64,000 nucleotides of DNA from Actinostola sp. cb2023 (taxonomy: Eukaryota > Cnidaria > Anthozoa > Actiniaria > Actinostolidae). This document shows, in pieces, positions 12,001 through 27,000 of the stretch. Where the stretch lies: NCBI GenBank assembly GCA_033675265.1, contig JAUJYZ010001264.1, forward strand, positions 1 through 64,000, in the 5' to 3' direction. Position 1 is the stretch's first letter. Every line of letters starts with the position of its first letter. The notes under the pieces were generated by a model, which saw only the letters and a program-made list of their open reading frames with translations, had not been told where the DNA came from and did not search any database. The position numbers and the translations under genes were made by a program.

Positions 12001-15000
12001 AGGTTTATGTAAGCCATGTAATGTTGTACTATAATATCGGACTAAGACCTGCTGTAGGTAGTACAACCAGTAGGTTTGTGTAAGCCATGTAATGTTGTAC
12101 TATAATATCGGACTAAGACCTGCTGTAGGTAGTACAACCAGTAGGTTTATGTAAGCCATGTAATGTTGTACTATAATATCGGACTAAGACCTGCTGTAGG
12201 TAGTACAACCAGTAGGTTTATGTAAGCCATGTAATGTTGTACTATAATATCGGACTAAGACCTGCTGTAGGTAGTACAACCAGTAGGTTTGTGTAAGCCA
12301 TGTAATGTTGTACTATAATATCGGACTAAGACCTGCTGTAGGTAGTACAACCAGTAGTAGGTTTATGTAAGCCATGTAATGTTGTACTATAATATCGAAC
12401 TAAGACCTGCTGTAGGTAGTACAACCAGTAGGTTTATGTAAGCCATGTAATGTTGTACTATAATATCGAACTAAGACCTGCTGTAGGTAGTACAACTAGT
12501 AGGTTTGTGTAAGCCATGTAATGTTGTACTATAATATCGGACTAAGACCTGGCACTGTAGGTAGTACAACCAGTAGGTTTATGTAGGCCATGTAATGTTG
12601 TACTATAATATCGAACTAAGACCTGCTGTAGGTAGTACAACTAGTAGGTTTATGTAAGCCATGTAATGTGTACTATAATATCGGACGGACTAAGACCTGC
12701 TGTAGGTAGTACAACCAGTAGGTTTATGTAAGCCATGTAATGTTGTACTATAATATCGGACTAAGACCTGCTGTAGGTAGTACAACCAGTAGGTTTATGT
12801 AAGCCATGTAATGTTGTACTATAATATCGAACTAAGACCTGCTGTAGGTAGTACAACTAGTAGGTTTGTGTAAGCCATGTAATGTTGTACTATAATATCG
12901 GACTAAGACCTGGCACTGTAGGTAGTACAACCAGTAGGTTTATGTAGGCCATGTAATGTTGTACTATAATATCGAACTAAGACCTGCTGTAGGTAGTACA
13001 ACCAGTAGGTTTATGTAAGCCATGTAATGTTGTACTATAATATCGGACTAAGACCTGCTGTAGGTAGTACAACCAGTAGGTTTATGTAAGCCATGTAATG
13101 TTGTACTATAATATCGGACTAAGACCTGCTGTAGGTAGTACAACCAGTAGGTTTATGTAAGCCATGTAATGTTGTACTATAATATCGAACTAAGACCCTG
13201 CTGTAGGTAGTACAACCAGTAGGTTTGTGTAAGCCATGTAATGTTGTACTATAATATCGGACTAAGACCTGGCACTGTAGGTAGTACAACCAGTAGGTTT
13301 ATGTAGGCCATGTAATGTTGTACTATAATATCGAACTAAGACCTGCTGTAGGTAGTACAACCAGTAGGTTTAGTAGCCATGTAATTGTGTATATCGAACT
13401 AAGCCATGTAATGTTGTACTACTATAATATCGAACTAAGACCTGCTGTAGGTAGTACAACCAGTAGGTTTATGTAAGCCATGTAATGTTGTACTATAATA
13501 TCGGACTAAGACCTGCTGTAGGTAGTACAACCAGTAGGTTTATGTAGGCCATGTAATGTTGTACTATAATATCGAACTAAGACCTGCTGTAGGTAGTACA
13601 ACCAGTAGGTTTATGTAAGCCATGTAATGTTGTACTATAATATCGGACTAAGACCTGCTGTAGGTAGTACAACCAGTAGGTTTATGTAAGCCATGTAATG
13701 TTGTACTATAATATCGAACTAAGACCTGCTGTAGGTAGTACAACCAGTAGGTTTATGTAAGCCATGTAATGTTGTACTATAATATCGGACTAAGACTGCT
13801 GTAGGTAGTACAACCACCTGTAAGTAGGTAGTACAACCAGTAGGTTTATGTAAGCCATGTAATGTTGTACTATAATATCGGACTAAGACCTGCTGTAGGT
13901 AGTACAACCAGTAGGTTTATGTAAGCCATGTAATGTTGTACTATAATATCGGACTAAGACCTGCTGTAGGTAGTACAACCAGTAGGTTTATGTAAGCCAT
14001 GTAATGTTGTACTATAATATCGAACTAAGACCTGCTGTAGGTAGTACAACCAGTAGGTTTATGTAAGCCATGTAATGTTGTACTATATATATCGGACTAA
14101 GACCTGCTGTAGGTAGTACAACCAGTAGGTTTATGTAAGCCATGTAATGTTGTACTATAATATCGGACTAAGACCTGCTGTAGGTAGTACAACCAGTAGG
14201 TTTATGTAAGCCATGTAATGTTGTACTATAATATCGGACTAAGACCTGCTGTAGGTAGTACAACTAGTAGGTTTGTGTAAGCCATGTAATGTTGTACTAT
14301 AATATCGGACTAAGACCTGGCTGTAGGTAGTACAACCAGTAGGTTTATGTAAGCCATGTAATGTTGTACTATAATATCGAACTAAGACCTGCTGTAGGTA
14401 GTACAACCAGTAGGTTTATGTAAGCCATGTAATGTTGTACTATAATATCGGACTAAGACCTGCTGTAGGTAGTACAACCAGTAGGTTTATGTAAGCCATG
14501 TAATGTTGTACTATAATATCGAACTAAGACCTGCTGTAGGTAGTACAACTAGTAGGTTTGTGTAAGCCATGTAATGTTGTACTATAATATCGGACTAAGA
14601 CCTGGCACTGTAGGTAGTACAACCAGTAGGTTTATGTAGGCCATGTAATGTTGTACTATAATATCGAACTAAGACCTGCTGTAGGTAGTACAACCAGTAG
14701 GTTTGTGTAAGCCATGTAATGTTGTACTATAATATCGGACTAAGACCTGCTGTAGGTAGTACAACCAGTAGGTTTGTGTAAGCCATGTAATGTTGTACTA
14801 TAATATCGGACTAAGACCTGCTGTAGGTAGTACAACCAGTAGGTTTATGTAAGCCATGTAATGTTGTACTATATATAATATAAGACTAAGACCTGCTGTA
14901 GGTAGTACAACTAGTAGGTTTGTGTAAGCCATGTAATGTTGTACTATAATATCGGACTAAGACCTGCACTGTAGGTAGTACAACCAGTAGGTTTATGTAA

Positions 15001-18000
15001 GCCATGTAATGTTGTACTATAATATCGAACTAAGACCTGCTGTAGGTAGTACAACCAGTAGGTTTATGTAAGCCATGTAATGTTGTACTATAATATCGGA
15101 ACTAAGACCTGCTGTAGGTAGTACAACCAGTAGGTTTATGTAAGCCATGTAATGTTGTACTATAATATCGGACTAAGACCTGCTGTAGGTAGTACAACCA
15201 GTAGGTTTATGTAAGCCATGTAATGTTGTACTATAATATCGAACTAAGACCTGCTGTAGGTAGTACAACTAGTAGGTTTGTGTAAGCCATGTAATGTTGT
15301 ACTATAATATCGGACTAAGACCTGGCACTGTAGGTAGTACAACCAGTAGGTTTATGTAAGCCATGTAATGTTGTACTATAATATCGAACTAAGACCTGCT
15401 GTAGGTAGTACAACCAGTAGGTTTATGTAAGCCATGTAATGTTGTACTATAATATCGGACTAAGACCTGCTGTAGGTAGTACAACCAGTAGGTTTATGTA
15501 AGCCATGTAATGTTGTACTATAATATCGAACTAAGACCTGCTGTAGGTAGTACAACTAGTAGGTTTGTGTAAGCCATGTAATGTTGTACTATAATATCGG
15601 ACTAAGACCTGGCACTGTAGGTAGTACAACCAGTAGGTTTATGTAGGCCATGTAATGTTGTACTATAATATCGAACTAAGACCTGCTGTAGGTAGTACAA
15701 CTAGTAGGTTTGTGTAAGCCATGTAATGTTTGTACTATAATATCGGACTAAGACCTGCACTGTAGGTAGTACAACCAGTAGGTTTATGTAAGCCATGTAA
15801 TGTAATGTTGTACTATAATATCGAACTAAGACCTGCTGTAGGTAGTACAACCAGTAGGTTTATGTAAGCCATGTAATGTTGTACTATAATATCGGACTAA
15901 GACCTGCTGTAGGTAGTACAACCAGTAGGTTTATGTAAGCCATGTAATGTTGTACTATAATATCGAACTAAGACCTGCTGTAGGTAGTACAACCAGTAGG
16001 TTTGTGTAAGCCATGTAATGTTGTACTATAATATCGGACTAAGACCTGCACTGTAGGTAGTACAACCAGTAGGTTTATGTAAGCCATGTAATGTTGTACT
16101 ATAATATCGAACTAAGACCTGCTGTAGGTAGTACAACCAGTAGGTTTATGTAAGCCATGTAATGTTGTACTATAATATCGGACTAAGACCTGCTGTAGGT
16201 AGTACAACCAGTAGGTTTATGTAAGCCATGTAATGTTGTACTATAATATCGGACTAAGACCTGCTGTAGGTAGTACAACCAGTAGGTTTATGTAAGCCAT
16301 GTAATGTTGTACTATAATATCGGACTAAGACCTGCTGTAGGTAGTACAACCAGTAGGTTTATGTAAGCCATGTAATGTTGTACTATAATATCGGACTAAG
16401 ACCTGCTGTAGGTAGTACAACCAGTAGGTTTATGTAAGCCATGTAATGTTGTACTATAATATCGGAACTAAGACCTGCTGTAGGTAGTACAACCAGTAGG
16501 TTTATGTAAGCCATGTAATGTTGTACTATAATATCGGACTAAGACCTGCTGTAGGTAGTACAACCAGTAGGTTTATGTAAGCCATGTAATGTTGTACTAT
16601 AATATCGGACTAAGACCTGCTGTAGGTAGTACAACCAGTAGGTTTATGTAAGCCATGTAATGTTGTACTACTATAATATCGGACTAAGACCTGCTGTAGG
16701 TAGTACAACCAGTAGGTTTATGTAAGCCATGTAATGTTGTACTATAATATCGGACTAAGACCTGCTGTAGGTAGTACAACCAGTAGGTTTATGTAAGCCA
16801 TGTAATGTTGTACTATAATATCGAACTAAGACCTGCTGTAGGTAGTACAACTAGTAGGTTTGTGTAAGCCATGTAATGTTGTACTATAATATCGGACTAA
16901 GACCTGTACTGTAGGTAGTACAACCAGTAGGTTTATGTAAGCCATGTAATGTTGTACTATAATATCGGACTAAGACCTGCTGTAGGTAGTACAACCAGTA
17001 GGTTTATGTAAGCCATGTAATGTTGTACTATAATATCGAACTAAGACCTGCTGTAGGTAGTACAACCAGTAGGTTTGTGTAAGCCATGTAATGTTGTACT
17101 ATAATATCGGACTAAGACCTGGCACTGTAGGTAGTACAACCAGTAGGTTTATGTAGGCCATGTAATGTTGTACTATAATATCGAACTAAGACCTGCTGTA
17201 GGTAGTACAACCAGTAGGTTTGTGTAAGCCATGTAATGTTGTACTATAATATCGGACTAAGACCTGCTGTAGGTAGTACAACCAGTAGGTTTATGTAAGC
17301 CATGTAATGTTGTACTATAATATCGGACTAAGACCTGCTGTAGGTAGTACAACCAGTAGGTTTGTGTAAGCCATGTAATGTTGTACTATAATATCGGACT
17401 AAGACCTGCTGTAGGTAGTACAACTAGTAGGTTTTGTGTAAGCCATGTAATGTTGTACTATAATATCGGACTAAGACCTGCTGTAGGTAGTACAACCAGT
17501 AGGTTTATGTAAGCCATGTAATGTTGTACTATAATATCGAACTAAGACCTGCTGTAGGTAGTACAACCAGTAGGTTTATGTAAGCCATGTAATGTTGTAC
17601 TATAATATCGGACTAAGACCTGCTGTAGGTAGTACAACCAGTAGGTTTATGTAAGCCATGTAATGTTGTACTATAATATCGAACTAAGACCTGCTGTAGG
17701 TAGTACAACTAGTAGGTTTGTGTAAGCCATGTAATGTTGTACTATAATATCGGACTAAGACCTGGCACTGTAGGTAGTACAACCAGTAGGTTTATGTAAG
17801 CCATGTAATGTTGTACTATAATATCGAACTAAGACCTGCTGTAGGTAGTACAACTAGTAGGTTTGTGTAAGCCATGTAATGTTGTACTATAATATCGGAC
17901 TAAGACCTGCTGTAGGTAGTACAACCAGTAGGTTTATGTAAGCCATGTAATGTTGTACTATAATATCGAACTAAGACCTGCTGTAGGTAGTACAACCAGT

Positions 18001-21000
18001 AGGTTTGTGTAAGCCATGTAATGTTGTACTATAATATCGGACTAAGACCTGCTGTAGGTAGTACAACCAGTAGGTTTATGTAAGCCATGTAATGTTGTAC
18101 TATAATATCGAACTAAGACCTGCTGTAGGTAGTACAACCAGTAGGTTTATGTAAGCCATGTAATGTTGTACTATAATATCGGACTAAGACCTGCTGTAGG
18201 TAGTACAACCAGTAGGTTTATGTAAGCCATGTAATGTTGTACTATAATATCGGACTAAGACCTGCTGTAGGTAGTACAACCAGTAGGTTTATGTAAGCCA
18301 TGTAATGTTGTACTATAATATCGAACTAAGACCTGCTGTAGGTAGTACAACCAGTAGGTTTATGTAAGCCATGTAATGTTGTACTATATAATATCGGACT
18401 AAGACCTGCTGTAGGTAGTACAACCAGTAGGTTTATGTAAGCCATGTAATGTTGTACTATAATATCGGACTAAGACCTGCTGTAGGTAGTACAACCAGTA
18501 GGTTTATGTAAGCCATGTAATGTTGTACTATAATATCGGACTAAGACCTGCTGTAGGTAGTACAACCAGTAGGTTTATGTAAGCCATGTAATGTTGTACT
18601 ATAATATCGAACTAAGACCTGCTGTAGGTAGTACAACCAGTAGGTTTGTGTAAGCCATGTAATGTTGTACTATAATATCGGACTAAGACCTGCTGTAGGT
18701 AGTACAACCAGTAGGTTTATGTAAGCCATGTAATGTTGTACTATAATATCGGACTAAGACCTGCTGTAGGTAGTACAACCAGTAGGTTTATGTAAGCCAT
18801 GTAATGTTGTACTATAATATCGGACTAAGACCTGCTGTAGGTAGTACAACCAGTAGGTTTATGTAAGCCATGTAATGTTGTACTATAATATCGGACTAAG
18901 ACCTGCTGTAGGTAGTACAACCAGTAGGTTTATGTAAGCCATGTAATGTTGTACTATAATATCGAACTAAGACCTGCTGTAGGTAGTACAACTAGTAGGT
19001 TTGTGTAAGCCATGTAATGTTGTACTATAATATCGGACTAAGACCTGCACTGTAGGTAGTACAACCAGTAGGTTTATGTAAGCCATGTAATGTTGTACTA
19101 TAATATCGAACTAAGACCTGCTGTAGGTAGTACAACCAGTAGGTTTATGTAAGCCATGTAATGTTGTACTATAATATCGGACTAAGACCTGCTGCTGTAG
19201 GTAGTACAACCAGTAGGTTTATGTAAGCCATGTAATGTTGTACTATAATATCGAACTAAGACCTGCTGTAGGTAGTACAACCAGTAGGTTTATGTAAGCC
19301 ATGTAATGTTGTACTATAATATCGGACTAAGACCTGCTGTAGGTAGTACAACCAGTAGGTTTATGTAAGCCATGTAATGTTGTACTATAATATCGAACTA
19401 AGACCTGCTGTAGGTAGTACAACCAGTAGGTTTATGTAAGCCATGTAATGTTGTACTATAATATCGGACTAAGACCTGCTGTAGGTAGTACAACCAGTAG
19501 GTTTATGTAAGCCATGTAATGTTGTACTATAATATCGGACTAAGACCTGCTGTAGGTAGTACAACCAGTAGGTTTATGTAAGCCATGTAATGTTGTACTA
19601 TAATATCGGACTAAGACCTGGCACTGTAGGTAGTACAACCAGTAGGTTTATGTAAGCCATGTAATGTTGTACTATAATATCGGACTAAGACCTGCTGTAG
19701 GTAGTACAACCAGTAGGTTTATGTAGCCATGTAATGTTGTACTATAATATCGAACTAAGACCTGCTGTAGGTAGTACAACTAGTAGGTTTGTGTAAGCCA
19801 TGTAATGTTGTACTATAATATCGGACTAAGACCTGGCACTGTAGGTAGTACAACCAGTAGGTTTATGTAAGCCATGTAATGTTGTACTATAATATCGAAC
19901 TAAGACCTGCTGTAGGTAGTACAACCAGTAGGTTTGTGTAAGCCATGTAATGTTGTACTATAATATCGAACTAAGACCTGCTGTAGGTAGTACAACCAGT
20001 AGGTTTATGTAAGCCATGTAATGTTGTACTATAATATCGAACTAAGACCTGCTGTAGGTAGTACAACTAGTAGGTTTGTGTAAGCCATGTAATGTTGTAC
20101 TATAATATCGGACTAAGACCTGGCACTGTAGGTAGTACAACCAGTAGGTTTATGTAGGCCATGTAATGTTGTACTATAATATCGAACTAAGACCTGCTGT
20201 AGGTAGTACAACTAGTAGGTTTGTGTAAGCCATGTAATGTTGTACTATAATATCGGACTAAGACCTGCTGTAGGTAGTACAACCAGTAGGTTTATGTAAG
20301 CCATGTAATGTTGTACTATAATATCGAACTAAGACCTGCTGTAGGTAGTACAACCAGTAGGTTTGTGTAAGCCATGTAATGTTGTACTATAATATCGGAC
20401 TAAGACCCTGCTGTAGGTAGTACAACCAGTAGGTTTATGTAAGCCATGTAATGTTGTACTATAATATCGGACTAAGACCTGCTGTAGGTAGTACAACCAG
20501 TAGGTTTATGTAAGCCATGTAATGTTGTACTATAATATCGAACTAAGACCTGCTGTAGGTAGTACAACCAGTAGGTTTATGTAAGCCATGTAATGTTGTA
20601 CTATAATATCGGACTAAGACCTGCTGTAGGTAGTACAACCAGTAGGTTTATGTAAGCCATGTAATGTTGTACTATAATATCGACTAAGACCTGCTGTAGG
20701 TAGTACAACCAGTAGGTTTTATGTAAGCCATGTAATGTTGTACTATAATATCGAACTAAGACCTGCTGTGCTGGTAGTAGTACAACTAGTAGGTTTGTGT
20801 AAGCCATGTAATGTTGTACTATAATATCGGACTAAGACCTGCTGTAGGTAGTACAACCAGTAGGTTTATGTAAGCCATGTAATGTTGTACTATAATATCG
20901 AACTAAGACCTGCTGTAGGTAGTACAACCAGTAGGTTTATGTAAGCCATGTAATGTTGTACTATAATATCGAACTAAGACCTGCTGTAGGTAGTACAACT

Positions 21001-24000
21001 AGTAGGTTTGTGTAAGCCATGTAATGTTGTACTATAATATCGGACTAAGACCTGCTGTAGGTAGTACAACCAGTAGGTTTATGTAAGCCATGTAATGTTG
21101 TACTATAATATCGAACTAAGACCTGCTGTAGGTAGTACAACCAGTAGGTTTGTGTAAGCCATGTAATGTTGTACTATAATATCGGACTAAGACCTGCTGT
21201 AGGTAGTACAACCAGTAGGTTTATGTAAGCCATGTAATGTTGTACTATAATATCGGACTAAGACCTGCTGTAGGTATAGTACAACCAGTAGGTTTGTGTA
21301 AGCCATGTAATGTTGTACTATAATATCGGACTAAGACCTGCTGTAGGTAGTACAACTAGTAGGTTTGTGTAAGCCATGTAATGTTGTACTATAATATCGG
21401 ACTAAGACCTGGCACTGTAGGTAGTACAACCAGTAGGTTTATGTAGGCCATGTAATGTTGTACTATAATATCGAACTAAGACCTGCTGTAGGTAGTACAA
21501 CCAGTAGGTTTATGTAAGCCATGTAATGTTGTACTATATAATATCGGACTAAGACCTGCTGTAGGTAGTACAACCAGTAGGTTTATGTAAGCCATGTAAT
21601 GTTGTACTATAATATCGGACTAAGACCTGCTGTAGGTAGTACAACCAGTAGGTTTGTGTAAGCCATGTAATGTTGTACTATAATATCGGACTAAGACCTG
21701 CTGTAGGTAGTACAACCAGTAGGTTTGTGTAAGCCATGTAATGTTGTACTATAATATCGGACTAGGCAACCTATTTAGCCATGTAGGTGTATACAAGTAG
21801 GTTTATGTAGCCAATTGTGACGTCGGTACGTATGGAGCCAAATATAGTTTTACTAAGACCTGCTGTAGGTAGTACAACCAGTAGGTTTATGTAAGCCATG
21901 TAATGTTGTACTATAATAATATCGGACTAAGACCTGCTGTAGGTAGTACAACCTAGTAGGTTTATGTAAGCCATGTAATGTTGTACTATAATATCGGACT
22001 AAGACCTGCTGTAGGTAGTACAACCAGTAGGCTGTAAGCCCAGTAGGTTTAGTCACTAAAATGTTAGCCATGTAATTTTGTACTATAATATCGGACTAAG
22101 ACCTAAGACCTGCACTGTAGGTAGTACAACCAGTAGGTTTATGTAGGCCATGTAATGTTGTACTATAATATCGAACTAAGACCTGCTGTAGGTAGTACAA
22201 CCAGTAGGTTTATGTAAGCCATGTAATGTTGTACTATAATATCGGACTAATTAAGACCTGCTGTAGGTAGTACAACCAGTAGGTTTATGTAAGCCATGTA
22301 ATGTTGTACTATATATAATATCGGACTAAGACCTGCTGTAGGTAGTACAACCAGTAGGTTTATGTAAGCCATGTAATGTTGTACTATAATATCGGACTAA
22401 GACCTGCTGTAGGTAGTACAACCAGTAGGTTTATGTAAGCCATGTAATGTTGTACTATAATATCGGACTAAGACCTGCTGTAGGTAGTACAACCAGTAGG
22501 TTTGTGTAAGCCATGTAATGTTGTACTATAATATCGGACTAAGACCTGGCACTGTAGGTAGTACAACCAGTAGGTTTATGTAAGCCATGTAATGTTGTAC
22601 TATAATATCGGACTAAGACCTGCTGTAGGTAGTACAACCAGTAGGTTTATGTAAGCCATGTAATGTTGTACTATAATATCGGACTAAGACCTGCTGTAGG
22701 TAGTACAACCAGTAGGTTTATGTAAGCCATGTAATGTTGTACTATAATATCGGACTAAGACCTGCTGTAGGTAGTACAACCAGTAGGTTTATGTAAGCCA
22801 TGTAATGTTGTGTACTATAATATCGAACTAAGACCTGCTGTAGGTAGTACAACCAGTAGGTTTGTGTAAGCCATGTAATGTTGTACTATAATATCGAACT
22901 AAGACCTGCTGTAGGTAGTACAACCAGTAGGTTTATGTAAGCCATGTAATGTTGTACTATAATATCGGACTAAGACCTGGCACTGTAGGTAGTACAACCA
23001 GTAGGTTTATGTAGGCCATGTAATGTTGTACTATAATATCGGACTAAGACCTGCTGTAGGTAGTACAACCAGTAGGTTTGTGTAAGCCATGTAATGTTGT
23101 ACTATATATCGGACTAAGACCTGCTGTAGGTAGTACAACAGTAGGTTTATGTAAGCCATGTAATGTTGTACTATATATAATATCGGACTAAGACCTGCTG
23201 TAGGTAGTACAACCAGTAGGTTTGTGTAAGCCATGTAATGTTGTACTATAATATCGGACTAAGACCTGGCACTGTAGGTAGTACAACCAGTAGGTTTATG
23301 TAAGCCATGTAATGTTGTACTATAATATCGAACTAAGACCTGCTGTAGGTAGTACAACCAGTAGGTTTATGTAAGCCATGTAATGTTGTACTATAATATC
23401 GGACTAAGACCTGCTGTAGGTAGTACAACCAGTAGGTTTATGTAAGCCATGTAATGTTGTACTATAATATCGGACTAAGACCTGCACTGTAGGTAGTACA
23501 ACCAGTAGGTTTATGTAAGCCATGTAATGTTGTACTATAATATCGGACTAAGACCTGCTGTAGGTAGTACAACCAGTAGGTTTATGTAAGCCATGTAATG
23601 TTGTACTATATATATATCGGACTAAGACCTGCTGTAGGTAGTACAACCAGTAGGTTTATGTAAGCCATGTAATGTTGTACTATAATATCGAACTAAGACC
23701 CTGCTGTAGGTAGTACAACCAGTAGGTTTGTGTAAGCCATGTAATGTTGTACTATAATATCGGACTAAGACCTGCTGTAGGTAGTACAACAGTAGGTTTG
23801 TGTAAGCCATGTAATGTTGTACTATATAATATCGGACTAAGACCTGCTGTAGGTAGTACAACCAGTAGGTTTATGTAAGCCATGTAATGTTGTACTATAA
23901 TATCGACTAAGACCTGCTGTAGGTAGTACAACCAGTAGGTTTATGTAAGCCATGTAATGTTGTACTATAATATCGAACTAAGACCTGCTGTAGTAGTAGT

Positions 24001-27000
24001 ACAACCAGTAGGTTTATGTAAGCCATGTAATGTTGTACTATAATATCGAACTAAGACCTGCTGTAGGTAGTACAACTAGTAGGTTTGTGTAAGCCATGTA
24101 ATGTTGTTGTACTATAATATCGGACTAAGACCTGGCACTGTAGGTAGTACAACCAGTAGGTTTATGTAGGCCATGTAATGTTGTACTATAATATCGAACT
24201 AAGACCTGCTGTAGGTAGTACAACTAGTAGGTTTGTGTAAGCCATGTAATGTTGTACTATAATATCGGACTAAGACCTGCTGTAGGTAGTACAACCAGTA
24301 GGTTTATGTAAGCCATGTAATGTTGTACTATAATATCGGACTAAGACCTGCTGTAGGTAGTACAACCAGTAGGTTTATGTAAGCCATGTAATGTTGTACT
24401 ATAATATCGAACTAAGACCTGCTGTAGGTAGTACAACTAGTAGGTTTGTGTAAGCCATGTAATGTTGTACTATAATATCGGACTAAGACCTGGCACTGTA
24501 GGTAGTACAACCAGTAGGTTTATGTAGGCCATGTAATGTTGTACTATAATATCGAACTAAGACCTGCTGTAGGTAGTACAACCAGTAGGTTTATGTAAGC
24601 CATGTAATGTTGTACTATAATATCGGACTAAGACCTGCTGTAGGTAGTACAACCAGTAGGTTTATGTAAGCCATGTAATGTTGTACTATAATATCGAACT
24701 AAGACCTGCTGTAGGTAGTACAACTAGTAGGTTTGTGTAAGCCATGTAATGTTGTACTATAATATCGGACTAAGACCTGCTGTAGGTAGTACAACCAGTA
24801 GGTTTGTGTAAGCCATGTAATGTTGTACTATAATATCGAACTAAGACCTGCTGTACGTGTAGGTAGTACAACTAGTAGGTTTGTGTAAGCCATGTAATGT
24901 TGTACTATAATATCGGACTAAGACCTGGCACTGTAGGTAGTACAACCAGTAGGTTTATGTAGGCCATGTAATGTTGTACTATAATATCGAACTAAGACCT
25001 GCTGTAGGTAGTACAACCAGTAGGTTTATGTAAGCCATGTAATGTTGTACTATATATAATATCGGACTAAGACCTGCTGTAGGTAGTACAACCAGTAGGT
25101 TTCCATGTGTAATGTTGTACTATAATATCGAACTAAGACCTGCTGTAGGTAGTACAACTAGTAGGTTTGTGTAAGCCATGTAATGTTGTACTATAATATC
25201 GGACTAAGACCTGGCACTGTAGGTAGTACAACCAATAGGTTTATGTAGGCCATGTAATGTTGTACTATAATATCGAACTAAGACCTGCTGTAGGTAGTAC
25301 AACTAGTAGGTTTGTGTAAGCCATGTAATGTTGTACTATAATATCGGACTAAGACCTGGCACTGTAGGTAGTACAACCAGTAGGTTTATGTAGGCCATGT
25401 AATGTTGTACTATAATATCGAACTAAGACCTGCTGTAGGTAGTACAACTAGTAGGTTTGTGTAAGCCATGTAATGTTGTACTATAATATCGGACTAAGAC
25501 CTGCTGTAGGTAGTACAACCAGTAGGTTTATGTAAGCCATGTAATGTTGTACTATAATATCGGACTAAGACGACCTGCTGTAGGTAGTACAACCAGTAGG
25601 TTTGTGTAAGCCATGTAATGTTGTACTATAATATCGAACTAAGACCTGCAATACGTGTAGGTAGTACAACTAGTAGGTTTGTGTAAGCCATGTAATGTTG
25701 TACTATAATATCGGACTAAGACCTGGCACTGTAGGTAGTACAACCAGTAGGTTTATGTAGGCCATGTAATGTTGTACTATAATATCGAACTAAGACCTGC
25801 TGTAGGTAGTACAACCAGTAGGTTTATGTAAGCCATGTAATGTTGTACTATATATAATATCGGACTAAGACCTGCTGTAGGTAGTACAACCAGTAGGTTT
25901 CCATGTAATGTTGTACTATAATCATGATATCGAACTAAGACCTGCTGTAGGTAGTACAACTAGTAGGTTTGTGTAAGCCATGTAATGTTGTACTATAATA
26001 TCGGACTAAGACCTGGCACTGTAGGTAGTACAACCAGTAGGTTTATGTAGGCCATGTAATGTTGTACTATAATATCGAACTAAGACGTGCTGTAGGTAGT
26101 ACAACTAGTAGGTTTGTGTAAGCCATGTAATGTTGTACTATAATATCGGACTAAGACCTGGCACTGTAGCCAGTAGTACAACCAGTAGGTTTATGTAGGC
26201 CATGTAATGTTGTACTATAATATCGAACTAAGACCTGCTGTAGGTAGTACAACCAGTAGGTTTATGTAAGCCATGTAATGTTGTACTATAATATCGGACT
26301 AAGACCTGCTGTAGGTAGTACAACCAGTAGGTTTGTGTAAGCCATGTAATGTTGTACTATAATATCGAACTAAGACCTGCTGTAGGTAGTACAACCAGTA
26401 GGTTTATGTAAGCCATGTAATGTTGTACTATAATATCGGACTAAGACCTGCTGTAGGTAGTACAACCAGTAGGTTTATGTAAGCCATGTAATGTTGTACT
26501 ATATATAATATCGGACTAATTAAGACCTGCTGTAGGTAGTACAACCAGTAGGTTTATGTAAGCCATGTAATGTTGTACTATATATAATATCGGACTAAGA
26601 CCTGCTGTAGGTAGTACAACCAGTAGGTTTGTGTAAGCCATGTAATGTTGTACTATAATAACGGACTGAGACCTGCTGTAGGTAGTACAACTAGTAGGTT
26701 TGTGTAAGCCATGTAATGTTGTACTATAATATCGAACTAAGACCTGCTGTAGGTAGTACAACCAGTAGGTTTGTGTAAGCCATGTAATGTTGTACTATAA
26801 TATCGAACTAAGACCTGCTGTAGGTAGTACAACCAGTAGGTTTATGTAGGCCATGTAATGTTGTACTATAATATCCGACTAAGACCTGGCACTGTAGGTA
26901 GTACAACCAGTAGGTTTATGTAAGCCATGTAATGTTGTACTATAATATCGGACTAAGACCTGGCACTGTAGGTAGTACAACCAGTAGGTTTATGTAGGCC

